Positions 1 through 9,234 of a DNA stretch of 41,654 nucleotides are shown one piece after another. The notes below the pieces were generated by a model. That model was given only the letters and a program-made list of their open reading frames with translations. It was not told the DNA's origin and did not search any database. The DNA comes from an uncultured Bacteroidota bacterium (GTDB taxonomy: Bacteria; Bacteroidota; Bacteroidia; Flavobacteriales; Flavobacteriaceae): positions 1 through 41,654 of the forward strand of contig CAIMMM010000155.1 of NCBI GenBank assembly GCA_903842575.1. The letters are read 5' to 3'. Position numbers and translations under genes: made by a program. Position 1 is the first letter of the stretch, and each line of letters begins with the position of its first letter.

Positions 1-77
1 TTGAATAGTCGTGTTTGTTAATGATTTGATGAATTTTTTAATATTCGAAATGACTTTTTTCAAGTATTAAATAGTTA

Positions 78-126
78 AAAGTGGTAAAACTTATTAACAA
101 AGTGGTATTTTGTGGTAATATGTGGT
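78..126 (+). promoter_or_regulatory. MraZ-binding box array (putative operator)
   Basis: Four copies of GTGGT lie at 81-85, 102-106, 112-116 and 122-126. The last three are exactly 10 bases apart and the first is 21 bases upstream, so all fall on one face of the helix. The two upstream copies read AAAGTGGT. MraZ proteins are known to bind short GTG-containing direct repeats with about 10-base periodicity in front of their own operon. The site therefore fits an autoregulatory operator for the dcw cluster. Direct binding is inferred, not shown. Confidence 0.8.
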
Positions 127-137
127 AATTATTTTTA

Positions 138-145
138 TATTTTTG
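138..145 (+). promoter_or_regulatory. Probable -7 promoter element for mraZ
   Basis: TATTTTTG matches the Bacteroidota -7 consensus TAnnTTTG exactly. It lies 12 bases after the last GTGGT box and 24 bases before the mraZ start. The nearest upstream TTG (110-112) is 25 bases away, so the -33 element is not clear. The -33 region overlaps the MraZ boxes, so bound MraZ would be expected to block the polymerase. Confidence 0.55.
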
Positions 146-169
146 CTCCTAATCAAAAGAGAATAGATT

Positions 170-640
170 TTGAATTCTATAATTGGAACATATGAGTGTA
201 AAGTTGATGCTAAAGGAAGGCTTATGTTGCCTGCGCCTTTAAAAAAGCAACTTGCCGTTAATCTACAAGACGGCTTTGTCTTGAAGCGTTCGGTGTTTCA
301 AACTTGTTTAGAATTGTATCCAATGCAAGAATGGAATTTGATGATGGAAAAAATCAACAAATTGAACCGTTTTGTAAAGAAAAATAACGATTTCATTCGT
401 CGGTTTACTGCAGGAGTAAAAGTGGTAGAAATAGATGCCCTCGGTAGATTGTTAGTGCCAAAAGATTTAGTGGTTTTTAGTCGTATTTCAAAAGATATTG
501 TATTGTCATCGGCTGTTAACATTATAGAAATTTGGGATAAAGATTTATATGAAAAATCTATTGCCGGTGACGATGTTGATTTTGCTGATTTGGCAGAAGA
601 CGTAATGGGAAAAAGCAATGATGACAATGGAATATCATAA
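170..640 (+). CDS. mraZ: Transcriptional regulator MraZ
   Basis: MraZ is the AbrB-like DNA-binding regulator at the head of dcw clusters; it represses its own operon in bacteria where it has been studied. The 156-residue protein contains two SpoVT/AbrB-type repeats with DxxGR cores, 'VDAKGRLMLPAPLKK' near residues 12-26 and 'IDALGRLLVPKDL' near 88-100. The start is a TTG. No ATG lies at the expected position, and starting at TTG gives the N-terminus 'MNSIIGTYECKVD', which matches flavobacterial MraZ proteins as I remember them. The end overlaps rsmH by 23 bases, so the two are probably translationally coupled. A row of GTGGT boxes upstream fits autoregulation. Confidence 0.95.
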   Translation: MNSIIGTYECKVDAKGRLMLPAPLKKQLAVNLQDGFVLKRSVFQTCLELYPMQEWNLMMEKINKLNRFVKKNNDFIRRFTAGVKVVEIDALGRLLVPKDLVVFSRISKDIVLSSAVNIIEIWDKDLYEKSIAGDDVDFADLAEDVMGKSNDDNGIS

Positions 641-1523
641 TCCTGTATTGCTTTCAGCAACTGTTGACGGTTTGGATATTAAGCCTGATGGAATTTATGT
701 TGATGTAACTTTTGGTGGTGGAGGCCACTCGAAAGAGATTATGAAGCGATTAGGTCCCAATGGGAAATTATTTGGTTTTGATCAAGATGAAGATGCGTTT
801 ACGAATGCTTTACCTGACGAAAGATTTGTTTTAATTCCGGAAAATTTTAGATATATCAAAAGGTTTTTAAGATTTCATAATGTCAAAAGTGTAGATGGGA
901 TTTTGGCCGATTTAGGCGTTTCGTCCCATCAATTTGATGTTCCGGAAAGGGGATTTTCCACTCGCTTTGATGCAGAATTGGATATGAGGATGAGTAAAAA
1001 AAATGATTTAGACGCTTTTAAAGTGGTTAATGAATATGATGAAGCTAATTTAAAAAGAGTGTTTTTGGATTATGGAGAATTGAAAATCGCTCCAGCTTTA
1101 GCAAGGACAATTATTGAAGCCAGAGAGAAAAAAACAATCAAGACCACAGACGAATTAAAATTGATTTTGTCAAAATTTTTGCCTGATCAATTCAAAAATA
1201 AAATCTTAGCTCAAATCTATCAAGCCATTCGTATTGAAGTCAATCAGGAAATGGATGTTTTGAAAGAATTTTTAGAACAATCTCTAGAGATATTAAATAC
1301 CGGCGGGAGGCTAAGCATAATATCATACCATTCTTTGGAAGATAGATTGGTAAAAAGATTTATGAAGAACGGCATGTTTGAAGGAGAACCAGAGCGTGAT
1401 TTTTATGGAAATTTTTCTGTTCCTTTTAAAACCATTGGGAAGCTTATTGTTCCTGATGAAGCAGAAATAAAAAGCAACAACAGAGCAAGAAGTGCCAAAT
1501 TGAGAATTGCAGAAAAGCGATAG
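618..1523 (+). CDS. rsmH: 16S rRNA (cytosine(1402)-N(4))-methyltransferase
   Basis: RsmH (MraW) uses S-adenosylmethionine to methylate N4 of C1402 in 16S rRNA in the decoding centre. The 301-residue protein has the SAM-binding 'TFGGGGHS' loop at residues 31-38, the 'GILADLGVSSHQ' block, the 'GFSTRFDAELDMRM' block, and the C-terminal 'SYHSLEDRLVKRF' motif, all diagnostic of the family. Length is normal. ATG codons at 618, 621 and 627 are all possible starts. I kept 618, which overlaps mraZ by 23 bases. The gene is the second member of the dcw cluster and is conserved there although it acts on the ribosome. Confidence 0.96.
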   Translation: MMTMEYHNPVLLSATVDGLDIKPDGIYVDVTFGGGGHSKEIMKRLGPNGKLFGFDQDEDAFTNALPDERFVLIPENFRYIKRFLRFHNVKSVDGILADLGVSSHQFDVPERGFSTRFDAELDMRMSKKNDLDAFKVVNEYDEANLKRVFLDYGELKIAPALARTIIEAREKKTIKTTDELKLILSKFLPDQFKNKILAQIYQAIRIEVNQEMDVLKEFLEQSLEILNTGGRLSIISYHSLEDRLVKRFMKNGMFEGEPERDFYGNFSVPFKTIGKLIVPDEAEIKSNNRARSAKLRIAEKR

Positions 1524-1530
1524 AAAACGA

Positions 1531-1878
1531 ATGAAAAAAGGAGTTTACGGAATATTAAAAGCAAGATTTTTAGTAGATGAAGATGCTACAAAGAATTGGC
1601 GTTTTATTGTTTTTTTAATTTTTCTTGCCATTCTGATGATTGCCAATTCCAATCATTTTGAACAAAAAATATTTAGAATAACTGAGTTAACTAATCAAGT
1701 TAAGGAATTACGTTCCGAATTTGTAGATGATCGTTCCGAATTAATGAAACTAAAAATGGAATCCACGGTTTCAGCTACAATGGAAGAACGAAATATTCAT
1801 TCATCGCCGGTTCCGCCAAAAAAAATAACAATTAAAAAACCAGTAGAGAAAAGTTTCTTGAAAAAACTATGGCAGTAG
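1531..1878 (+). CDS. FtsL-like cell division protein
   Basis: This small bitopic membrane protein sits where ftsL lies in dcw clusters, between rsmH and ftsI. The 115-residue protein has a basic cytoplasmic N-terminus, one membrane segment near residues 24-39 ('WRFIVFLIFLAILMIAN'), and a periplasmic stretch around 45-75 with a heptad-like coiled-coil pattern. It ends in a lysine- and proline-rich tail. I chose the ATG at 1531. An in-frame TTG at 1507 would extend it by 8 residues but would begin inside rsmH. FtsL family sequences diverge strongly, so the assignment rests on topology and position. In the family the role is to bring FtsI/FtsW to the divisome. It overlaps ftsI by 10 bases. Confidence 0.82.
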   Translation: MKKGVYGILKARFLVDEDATKNWRFIVFLIFLAILMIANSNHFEQKIFRITELTNQVKELRSEFVDDRSELMKLKMESTVSATMEERNIHSSPVPPKKITIKKPVEKSFLKKLWQ

Positions 1879-3881
1879 AAGATAAACATATCACTTATCG
1901 AATATACTTGGTAGCCTTTACTATTTTTTTAGTAGCTGCTTGCATTGTTTTTAAACTCACAAAGATTCAGTGGGTTGAAGGTGATGCCCTTCGTGAGCTA
2001 GCCAAAAAAGAAACGGTAAAAAGTTTTGTTATTCCTGCCAACAAAGGAAATATCTATTCAGCCGATGGTAGTTTGTTGGCAACATCAATTCCAAATTATA
2101 AAATTCGTTTTGATGCTGTGGCACCCAAATCGGAAGTTTTTGAAAAACACATTAAATCACTTTCCGATTCTTTATCCAAAATGTTAGGAAAACCTAGTTC
2201 CTATTATCAATTGGAATTGAGAAAAGCCCGAGCTAATAAAAGTAGGTTTTTATTGGTTGCACGGGATTTAAGTTATACAGAATACATCCGTATTAAAAAT
2301 TTTCCGCTATTTAATTTAGGAGCCTATAAAGGAGGGATGATAGTCGAACAAGAAACGATTCGTAAACATCCAATTGGAGAAATCGCCGAACGGACCATTG
2401 GTTACGAAAGAATTACTCCTGAAGGAAAGCCTGATGGTAAGGGAATAGAATGGACTTTCCGAAAATACTTAAATGGAAAAGACGGGAAAGTATTAAAACA
2501 AAAAATTGCCAAAGGACAATGGAAGCCCATTCGTGATGTCAATGAAGTTGATCCGCAAGACGGCTATGATGTTATATCCACTATCGATGTATACATTCAA
2601 GATATTGCCCATCATGCCTTGCTGAAGCAATTAAAAGAATACAAAGCTGAACATGGTTGTGTTGTAGTTATGGAAACCAAAACAGGTAAAATAAAAGCAA
2701 TTTCCAATTTAGGGAAATTGAAAGAATCAGACAGCACTTATTTTGAAACTACAAATTATGCCATAGCCGAATCTCATGAGCCAGGTTCAACATTCAAATT
2801 AGTTGATATGATCGCTTTGCTTGATGATAATAAAATTGATACAAGTAAAGTTTACAACAGACAAGGTGGTTTAATACTTTTTTCTAATAAATATAAAGTA
2901 GAAGATTCACATCGTGATGGGCCACAAATTATTTCTTTAGCACGTGGTTTTGAAATTTCTTCCAATACTATAATGGTTCAGGCAGTTTATGAAAATTATA
3001 AAAACAACCCTCAAGAGTTTGTCGACAGAATTGACAGAATGGGTTTAAACAAACCATTAGGATTACCATTTCAAGGAGAAGGCAAACCCTATATTCCGCA
3101 ACCTAAAGACAAAGAATGGAGCGCAATTTCATTACCATGGATGGCTTTTGGTTACGGGGTTTCAGTAACTCCACTACAAACGTTGACTTTATATAATTCC
3201 GTTGCCAATAACGGGGTTATGGTAAAACCTCAATTTGTTTCCGAAATTAAAGAATGGAACAAAACCATCAAAAAATATAATACCGAGATTATCAACCCTA
3301 AAATATGTTCTCAAGAAACCTTGTTGAAATTAAGAGCGGTACTTGAAAATGTAGTAAAAAGAGGAACAGGTGCCAAGCTTTATTCTAAAGATTTTTCGAT
3401 GGCTGGAAAAACAGGTACGGCGCAAGCCAACTATGGAAAAAATGGCGGAAATGATAAACATTATATTTCATCCTTCGTTGGCTACTTCCCAGCCGATAAG
3501 CCTAAATACACTTGTATTGTAGTAGTCCATAAGCCCAATACATCGGGAAATAATTATTATGGTGTCGATGTTGCCGGGCCTGTTTTTAAAAGAATTGCAC
3601 AAAAGATTTTTACCGATACACCGTCAAGTAATGAAATTAAAAACTTGAATAAAAAAGATGCCAAACAAGAAATAGCTTTTAATGAATATTATGCTAAATC
3701 ACAATCTGAAATCAAAGTCATTCCCAATTTAAAAGGAATGTCGGGAATGGATGCTGTGGCACTATTGGAAAATCTAAAAATGAAAGTTAAAGTTATTGGA
3801 GTTGGGAAAGTAAAAAAACAATCCATCCAACCTGGTGAAGCTTTAAATAAAAACCAAACAATCGTACTTGAATTATCGTGA
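1869..3881 (+). CDS. ftsI: Division-specific penicillin-binding protein (transpeptidase) with C-terminal PASTA domain
   Basis: FtsI (PBP3) cross-links septal peptidoglycan in the periplasm. The 670-residue protein has an N-terminal membrane anchor (about residues 11-31), a PBP dimerisation domain, and a class B transpeptidase domain with all three active-site motifs: SxxK at S307-K310 ('GSTFK'), SxN at S364-N366, and KTG at 514-516. A PASTA domain follows at about 615-670 ('VIPNLKGMSGMDAVALL'). PASTA domains bind peptidoglycan or regulate the enzyme in some PBPs; E. coli FtsI lacks one. The gene overlaps its neighbours on both sides (10 bases with the FtsL-like gene, 4 with murE) and pairs functionally with the FtsW polymerase downstream. 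Confidence 0.94.
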   Translation: MAVEDKHITYRIYLVAFTIFLVAACIVFKLTKIQWVEGDALRELAKKETVKSFVIPANKGNIYSADGSLLATSIPNYKIRFDAVAPKSEVFEKHIKSLSDSLSKMLGKPSSYYQLELRKARANKSRFLLVARDLSYTEYIRIKNFPLFNLGAYKGGMIVEQETIRKHPIGEIAERTIGYERITPEGKPDGKGIEWTFRKYLNGKDGKVLKQKIAKGQWKPIRDVNEVDPQDGYDVISTIDVYIQDIAHHALLKQLKEYKAEHGCVVVMETKTGKIKAISNLGKLKESDSTYFETTNYAIAESHEPGSTFKLVDMIALLDDNKIDTSKVYNRQGGLILFSNKYKVEDSHRDGPQIISLARGFEISSNTIMVQAVYENYKNNPQEFVDRIDRMGLNKPLGLPFQGEGKPYIPQPKDKEWSAISLPWMAFGYGVSVTPLQTLTLYNSVANNGVMVKPQFVSEIKEWNKTIKKYNTEIINPKICSQETLLKLRAVLENVVKRGTGAKLYSKDFSMAGKTGTAQANYGKNGGNDKHYISSFVGYFPADKPKYTCIVVVHKPNTSGNNYYGVDVAGPVFKRIAQKIFTDTPSSNEIKNLNKKDAKQEIAFNEYYAKSQSEIKVIPNLKGMSGMDAVALLENLKMKVKVIGVGKVKKQSIQPGEALNKNQTIVLELS

Positions 3882-5341
3882 TTATCTTAAAAGACATATT
3901 ATATAAAGTTGCTATCGAAGTCGTAAAGGGTTCGACGGAAATGGCTATTAATAAAATTGAATTTGACTCACGTAAAGTTCAGGAAAATGATGTTTTTGTA
4001 GCTATTCGTGGTACAGTTTCAAATGGTCATGATTTTATAGAAAAAGCTATTAACCTTGGTGCAATTACCATTGTTTGCGATACATTTCCAGAAATAATTG
4101 TTGCTGGAGTTACCTATATTCAAGTAAAAGACACCAATGCTGCACTAGCATTTCTTGCAGCCAATTTTTATGGAAATCCATCGCAACATATAAAATTAGT
4201 TGGAATAACGGGTACCAATGGTAAAACTACAATTGCGTCATTATTATACCAATTATTTAAAAATGCGGGATATAAAGTTGGATTGCTTTCAACTGTAAAA
4301 ATTTTAGTGGATGATATTGAATATAAAGCCACTCACACAACACCAGATTCGTTAACCATCAATTATTATTTGGCAGAAATGAATGCTCATGAAGTAGAGT
4401 TTTGTTTTATGGAAGTGAGTTCACATGGAATACATCAAAAAAGAACCGAAGGATTACACTTTGTTGGGGGTGTTTTTACCAATTTGTCTCATGATCATTT
4501 AGATTATCATCCAACTTTTGCAGAATACCGCGATGTGAAAAAATCATTTTTTGATCATTTACCCAATACTGCTTTTGCATTATCCAATGTGGATGATAAA
4601 AATGGATTGGTTATGCTACAAAATACTCCTGCCCGAAAATTGACTTATGCATTAAAAACCTACGCCGATTACAAAGCGCAAATCTTGGAAAATCAATTAA
4701 GCGGTCTATTGCTTAAGATAAATGAACAAGAAGTTTGGGTGCGTTTAATAGGAACGTTCAATGCCTATAATTTATTAGCAATTTACGGAACTGCAGTTGA
4801 ATTGGGACTAGATAATTTTGAGGTTTTAAGATTGTTATCCGATTTGGAAAGTGTATCCGGACGTTTCCAGTTTATTGTTTCCAATGAGAAAATAACCGCT
4901 ATTGTTGATTATGCGCATACACCAGATGCTTTGGAAAACGTGTTAAAAACAATCAATGACATTCGGACAAAAAACGAACAATTAATAACGGTTGTGGGTT
5001 GTGGCGGCGATAGAGACAAAACAAAAAGGCCCATAATGGCAAACATAGCTTCCGCTATGAGCGATAAAGTAATTATTACTTCGGATAATCCAAGAACTGA
5101 AAATCCGAAGGATATTATTGCACAAATGGAGGCAGGTGTAGAGCCTCAAAATTACAAAAAAACACTTTCCATTGAAGATAGAAAGCAAGCTATAAAAACA
5201 GCATGTCAATTGGCAAATGCCAATGATATTATTCTCATTGCAGGAAAAGGACATGAAACTTATCAAGAAATTAAAGGCGTTCGTCATGATTTTGATGATA
5301 TGGAAATTGTAAAGGAAATATTGGAACAATTACACAAATAA
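3878..5341 (+). CDS. murE: UDP-N-acetylmuramoyl-L-alanyl-D-glutamate--2,6-diaminopimelate ligase
   Basis: MurE is the cytoplasmic ATP-dependent Mur ligase that adds the third stem-peptide residue. The 487-residue protein has the Mur ligase P-loop 'GITGTNGKTT' at 109-118, the region of the carbamylated lysine ('EYRDVKK', about K221), and the C-terminal 'DNPR' motif at 403-406. DNPR is the known signature of meso-diaminopimelate rather than lysine specificity, so the peptidoglycan should be of the DAP type. Translation starts at a GTG that overlaps the ftsI stop in a GTGA arrangement, implying coupling. No ATG lies nearby in frame, and the family-typical N-terminus begins at this GTG. Confidence 0.95.
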   Translation: MIILKDILYKVAIEVVKGSTEMAINKIEFDSRKVQENDVFVAIRGTVSNGHDFIEKAINLGAITIVCDTFPEIIVAGVTYIQVKDTNAALAFLAANFYGNPSQHIKLVGITGTNGKTTIASLLYQLFKNAGYKVGLLSTVKILVDDIEYKATHTTPDSLTINYYLAEMNAHEVEFCFMEVSSHGIHQKRTEGLHFVGGVFTNLSHDHLDYHPTFAEYRDVKKSFFDHLPNTAFALSNVDDKNGLVMLQNTPARKLTYALKTYADYKAQILENQLSGLLLKINEQEVWVRLIGTFNAYNLLAIYGTAVELGLDNFEVLRLLSDLESVSGRFQFIVSNEKITAIVDYAHTPDALENVLKTINDIRTKNEQLITVVGCGGDRDKTKRPIMANIASAMSDKVIITSDNPRTENPKDIIAQMEAGVEPQNYKKTLSIEDRKQAIKTACQLANANDIILIAGKGHETYQEIKGVRHDFDDMEIVKEILEQLHK

Positions 5342-5363
5342 CAAGATAAAAACATAATCAACG

Positions 5364-6590
5364 ATGCTATACTACTTATTTGAATATTTAGACAAAACCA
5401 TGGATGTTCCAGGAACTGGAGTTTTTCAATATATCACGTTTCGTTCCGCTTTGGCACTAATCATGTCATTGATGATATCTACGATTTATGGTAAAAAAAT
5501 TGTCACTTTTTTAAGAAATCAGCAAGTTGGCGAAACGGTTAGGGAACTTGGATTAGCTGGACAAAATCAAAAAGCCGGAACGCCAACAATGGGTGGATTA
5601 ATCATAATTATAGCCACATTAATCCCTGTTTTGTTATTAACCAAATTGAATAATATTTACATTCTTCTTTTGATTATGACCACACTTTGGATGGGGACTA
5701 TTGGTTTTATTGACGACTATATCAAAATTTTCAAAAAAGATAAAGAAGGGTTAAAAGGAATATTTAAAGTTATTGGTCAAGTTGGTCTTGGAGTAGTTGT
5801 AGGTTCCGTTTTGTATTTTAATCCGAATGTAACTATAAGAAATAATTTTCCAAAATCCGCAAATATAAATCAAACGGAAACGCTTATTACTCAAATACCA
5901 GTCGAAGAAAAATCAACGGTAACCACCATTCCATTTACTAAAAACAATGAATTGGATTATGCGGAATTTATTGCATGGACTGGCGATGGTTATGAAAACT
6001 GGGCTTGGTTGGTGTTTATACCAATCGTGATTTTCATTATCACTGCTGTATCAAATGGAGCCAATTTAACCGATGGAATTGACGGTTTGGCCGCGGGTAC
6101 TTCCGCCATTTCAGTACTCGCACTCGGGATTTTCACCTTCGTTTCGGGAAATGTTATTTTGTCCAATTATTTAAACATTATGTACATTCCCAATTCAGGA
6201 GAAATGACCATTTTTATTGCTGCATTTGTGGGTGCTTTGATAGGATTTCTTTGGTACAATTCCTATCCGGCAACAGTTTTTATGGGAGATACAGGAAGTT
6301 TAACTATAGGTGGTATTATCGCCGTTTTAGCTATTTCTGTTCGTAAAGAAATGTTATTGCCTGTATTGTGTGCCATCTTTTTTGCAGAAAATTTATCTGT
6401 TATTATTCAAGTTGCCTATTTCAAATATACAAAGAGAAGATTTGGTGAAGGGCGAAGGGTTTTTCTGATGTCGCCTTTGCATCATCATTATCAAAAGAAA
6501 GGGTATCACGAAAGTAAAATTGTTACCCGTTTTTGGATTGTAGCAATTCTATTGGCGATAGTTTCTATTGTTACATTAAAATTGAGATAA
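5364..6590 (+). CDS. mraY: Phospho-N-acetylmuramoyl-pentapeptide-transferase
   Basis: MraY is the inner-membrane enzyme that moves phospho-MurNAc-pentapeptide to undecaprenyl phosphate, making lipid I. The 408-residue polytopic protein (about ten membrane segments) has the early 'GTPTMGGL' motif, the Asp-rich 'GFIDDYIK' motif, the catalytic '[12 protein letters not shown]' motif, 'FMGDTGSL', and the C-terminal '[10 protein letters not shown]' motif. It is somewhat longer than the E. coli enzyme. A periplasmic insertion of about 60 residues, rich in N, T and E ('[18 protein letters not shown]'), accounts for the extra length. It starts 22 bases after murE and its stop overlaps the murD start by one base (TAATG). 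Confidence 0.95.
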   Translation: MLYYLFEYLDKTMDVPGTGVFQYITFRSALALIMSLMISTIYGKKIVTFLRNQQVGETVRELGLAGQNQKAGTPTMGGLIIIIATLIPVLLLTKLNNIYILLLIMTTLWMGTIGFIDDYIKIFKKDKEGLKGIFKVIGQVGLGVVVGSVLYFNPNVTIRNNFPKSANINQTETLITQIPVEEKSTVTTIPFTKNNELDYAEFIAWTGDGYENWAWLVFIPIVIFIITAVSNGANLTDGIDGLAAGTSAISVLALGIFTFVSGNVILSNYLNIMYIPNSGEMTIFIAAFVGALIGFLWYNSYPATVFMGDTGSLTIGGIIAVLAISVRKEMLLPVLCAIFFAENLSVIIQVAYFKYTKRRFGEGRRVFLMSPLHHHYQKKGYHESKIVTRFWIVAILLAIVSIVTLKLR

Positions 6591-7924
6591 TGCAACGATT
6601 AGTAATACTGGGAGGAGGAGAAAGTGGCGTTGGAACTGCCATTTTAGGAAAGAAAAAAGGTTACGATGTTTTTGTGTCTGATTTGGGAGTCATAAAAGAC
6701 AATTATAAAGAAGTTCTTAAAATTAACGGAATTGCATGGGAAGATGAAACCCATTCAGAAAATTTGATTTTGAACGCCGATGTGGTTATGAAAAGCCCCG
6801 GAATTCCTGACAAATCACCAATTGTGAAAAAATTAGTGGAAAAAGGAATTCCTGTTATTTCTGAAATTGAATTTGCAGCACCATTTACCAAGGCAATAAC
6901 TATAGGTATAACTGGAAGCAACGGAAAGACAACCACAACAATGTTGACCTATCATTTGCTAAAATCAGCAGGATTGAATGTGGGATTAGGCGGAAATATA
7001 GGAAAAAGTTTTGCATGGCAAGTTGCCAATGAAAACTATGATTGCTATGTGTTGGAATTAAGCAGTTTTCAATTGGATGGAATAATAAATTACAAGCCAC
7101 ACATTGCCATTATTACCAATATAAGCCCAGATCATTTGGAGAGATATGATTACAAATATGAAAATTATATCAATTCAAAATTTAGAATAACAATGAATCA
7201 AACAAACGAGGATTTTTTGATTTATGATGATGCTGACGAAGCCATTTCAAACTGGTTACAAAACAATAAAACTAACGCCCAATTAATTCCTTTTTCACTA
7301 ACAAAAAGCTTTGAAAAGGGAGCCTTTATAAAAAACAATACTATGGAAGTTAACATCAACCAAGAAGAATTTGAAATGAAAACTAGTGATATTTCATTGG
7401 AAGGAAAGCACAATATGAAAAATGCAATGGCCGCCACTTCGGTTGCGCAATTGATGAAAATCAGAAAGGAAACCATTCGAGAGAGTTTGTCCAATTTTCA
7501 AGGAGTAGAACATCGATTGGAAAAAGTTTTGAAAATTCAACATGTGCAATACATCAACGATAGTAAAGCGACCAATGTGAACGCAACTTTTTTCGCTTTG
7601 GATAGTATGACCGTGCCAACTGTTTGGATTGTTGGTGGTGTTGACAAAGGAAATGATTATAGCGAATTGATGTCATTGGTTCGTGAAAAAGTAAAAGCTA
7701 TTATTTGTTTAGGTGTGGATAATAAAAAAATAATTGATGCTTTTGGAAACGTAGTTGACATTATGGTTGAAGTAGAAAGCATGAGCGATGCGGTAAAAAC
7801 AGCACAACATTTAGTGGAAAAAGGAGATGCTGTTTTGCTTTCTCCAGCCTGCGCCAGTTTTGATTTATTTCAAAACTATGAAGACAGAGGAAATCAATTT
7901 AAATCAGCAGTAAGAAATTTGTAA
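6590..7924 (+). CDS. murD: UDP-N-acetylmuramoyl-L-alanine--D-glutamate ligase
   Basis: MurD adds D-glutamate to UDP-MurNAc-L-Ala in the cytoplasm. The 444-residue protein starts with a Rossmann-like 'LVILGGGESG', has the Mur ligase P-loop 'GITGSNGKTTT' at about 107-116, the 'NISPDHLERY' motif, and the C-terminal 'INDSKATNVNATFFAL' motif that is typical of MurD. I placed the start at the ATG that shares its A with the mraY stop codon (TAATG). The open frame reaches 57 bases further upstream, but that part lies inside mraY and encodes no conserved residues. Confidence 0.95.
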   Translation: MQRLVILGGGESGVGTAILGKKKGYDVFVSDLGVIKDNYKEVLKINGIAWEDETHSENLILNADVVMKSPGIPDKSPIVKKLVEKGIPVISEIEFAAPFTKAITIGITGSNGKTTTTMLTYHLLKSAGLNVGLGGNIGKSFAWQVANENYDCYVLELSSFQLDGIINYKPHIAIITNISPDHLERYDYKYENYINSKFRITMNQTNEDFLIYDDADEAISNWLQNNKTNAQLIPFSLTKSFEKGAFIKNNTMEVNINQEEFEMKTSDISLEGKHNMKNAMAATSVAQLMKIRKETIRESLSNFQGVEHRLEKVLKIQHVQYINDSKATNVNATFFALDSMTVPTVWIVGGVDKGNDYSELMSLVREKVKAIICLGVDNKKIIDAFGNVVDIMVEVESMSDAVKTAQHLVEKGDAVLLSPACASFDLFQNYEDRGNQFKSAVRNL

Positions 7925-7939
7925 AATTTAATATTAAAA

Positions 7940-9229
7940 ATGAAAGAACTAATCACAAGCTTAAGGGGAGATAAAGTTATCTGGGCATTCGTTGCCTTGC
8001 TGGCTTTGTTTTCATTTATGCCTGTTTTTAGTGCCAGTAGCAATTTGGCATATATGCGAAACGGTTCTGGAAATGCCCTAACCTATTTGGTAAAACATGG
8101 TGCTCAAGTTTTTATTGTATTTTTTATAATTTATAAAGTTCATAAAGTTCCCTATCAATATTTCAGAACTATTTCTAGATTTCTTCTTCCTGTAGTTTGG
8201 GTTTTATTAATTTATACTTTGCTGAAAGGGACTGTAATCGATGGCGCTAACGCCAGTCGATGGATTCAAATTCCATTTATCGGAATTACATTCCAAACGT
8301 CAACATTAGCTTCTATTGTTTTATATGTTTTTGTAGCACGATATTTATCCAAAACTAGAGATACCCCCATAACATTTAAAAACTCCTTGTGGGAATTGTG
8401 GACTCCGGTTTTTATTACTCTATTGCTGATTTTCCCAGCCAATTTATCTACAGCAGCGTTGATTTTTGTCATGGTAATGATGTTGGTTTTTATTGGAAAA
8501 TATCCGTTAAAATATATTGGAATAATTCTAGGAATGGGGATAATTGGACTCGCCTTTTTTATTTTAGTCGTAAAAGCTTTTCCTGATGCTTTCCCAAATC
8601 GTGTGGATACTTGGATGAATAGAATTGACAATTTCACGAGTGATAAACCAGACGAAGATGTGTATCAAATTGAAAAAGCAAAAATTGCCATCGCGTCAGG
8701 AGGATTTGAAGGGCTTGGGCCAGGGAAAAGTGTTCAGAAAAACTTTTTACCTCAATCTTCTTCCGATTTTATTTACGCCATAATTGTAGAAGAATATGGC
8801 CTTGTTGGAGGTTTAGCCGTATTATTTTTGTATTTATTATTGTTGTTGCGTTTTGTAGTTGCCTCACACAAAGCCAATACACTTTTTGGAAAATTAGTAG
8901 TCGTTGGACTCGGGTTTCCAATAATTTTTCAAGCCATGACCAATATGGCTGTTGCTGTGGAATTGTTGCCAGTTACGGGACAAACTTTGCCTTTAATCAG
9001 TTCTGGAGGAAGTTCCATTTGGATGACCTGTATTGCATTGGGAATTATATTGAGTGTAACCAAAAAAGAAGAAGAAATTGCTCTAGAGACTGCCGAAAAA
9101 CAAAAAAGAGAGGATGTTTTGAAACGTTTAATAGACAAACAATTGGAAGAAGACGAACTTGAAGTAATAGAAGATTATTCCATTCAAGATGTTGGTCATC
9201 CAATGAAGGCAATTTTGAATAAAAGATAA
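7940..9229 (+). CDS. ftsW: SEDS-family peptidoglycan polymerase FtsW
   Basis: FtsW is the divisome SEDS glycosyltransferase that polymerises lipid II and works with the FtsI transpeptidase. The 429-residue protein has about ten membrane segments. It carries family motifs including 'NASRWIQIP' and '[22 protein letters not shown]', which precedes the last helices, and the C-terminal '[12 protein letters not shown]' motif. A charged cytoplasmic tail of about 60 residues follows ('[19 protein letters not shown]'). RodA is the elongation paralogue with the same fold; the position between murD and murG in the dcw cluster supports FtsW. The gap to murG is only 5 bases. Confidence 0.93.
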   Translation: MKELITSLRGDKVIWAFVALLALFSFMPVFSASSNLAYMRNGSGNALTYLVKHGAQVFIVFFIIYKVHKVPYQYFRTISRFLLPVVWVLLIYTLLKGTVIDGANASRWIQIPFIGITFQTSTLASIVLYVFVARYLSKTRDTPITFKNSLWELWTPVFITLLLIFPANLSTAALIFVMVMMLVFIGKYPLKYIGIILGMGIIGLAFFILVVKAFPDAFPNRVDTWMNRIDNFTSDKPDEDVYQIEKAKIAIASGGFEGLGPGKSVQKNFLPQSSSDFIYAIIVEEYGLVGGLAVLFLYLLLLLRFVVASHKANTLFGKLVVVGLGFPIIFQAMTNMAVAVELLPVTGQTLPLISSGGSSIWMTCIALGIILSVTKKEEEIALETAEKQKREDVLKRLIDKQLEEDELEVIEDYSIQDVGHPMKAILNKR

Positions 9230-9234
9230 GGATA

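Noticed and set aside
1..80. Possible end of an upstream gene at the window start
   Set aside because: No reading frame of useful length or recognisable protein end is visible before the MraZ boxes. The stretch is AT-rich spacer.
298..660. A 120-residue open frame on the - strand across mraZ and the start of rsmH
   Set aside because: It is antisense to two conserved genes and the encoded residues do not resemble any family. No promoter or start signal supports it.
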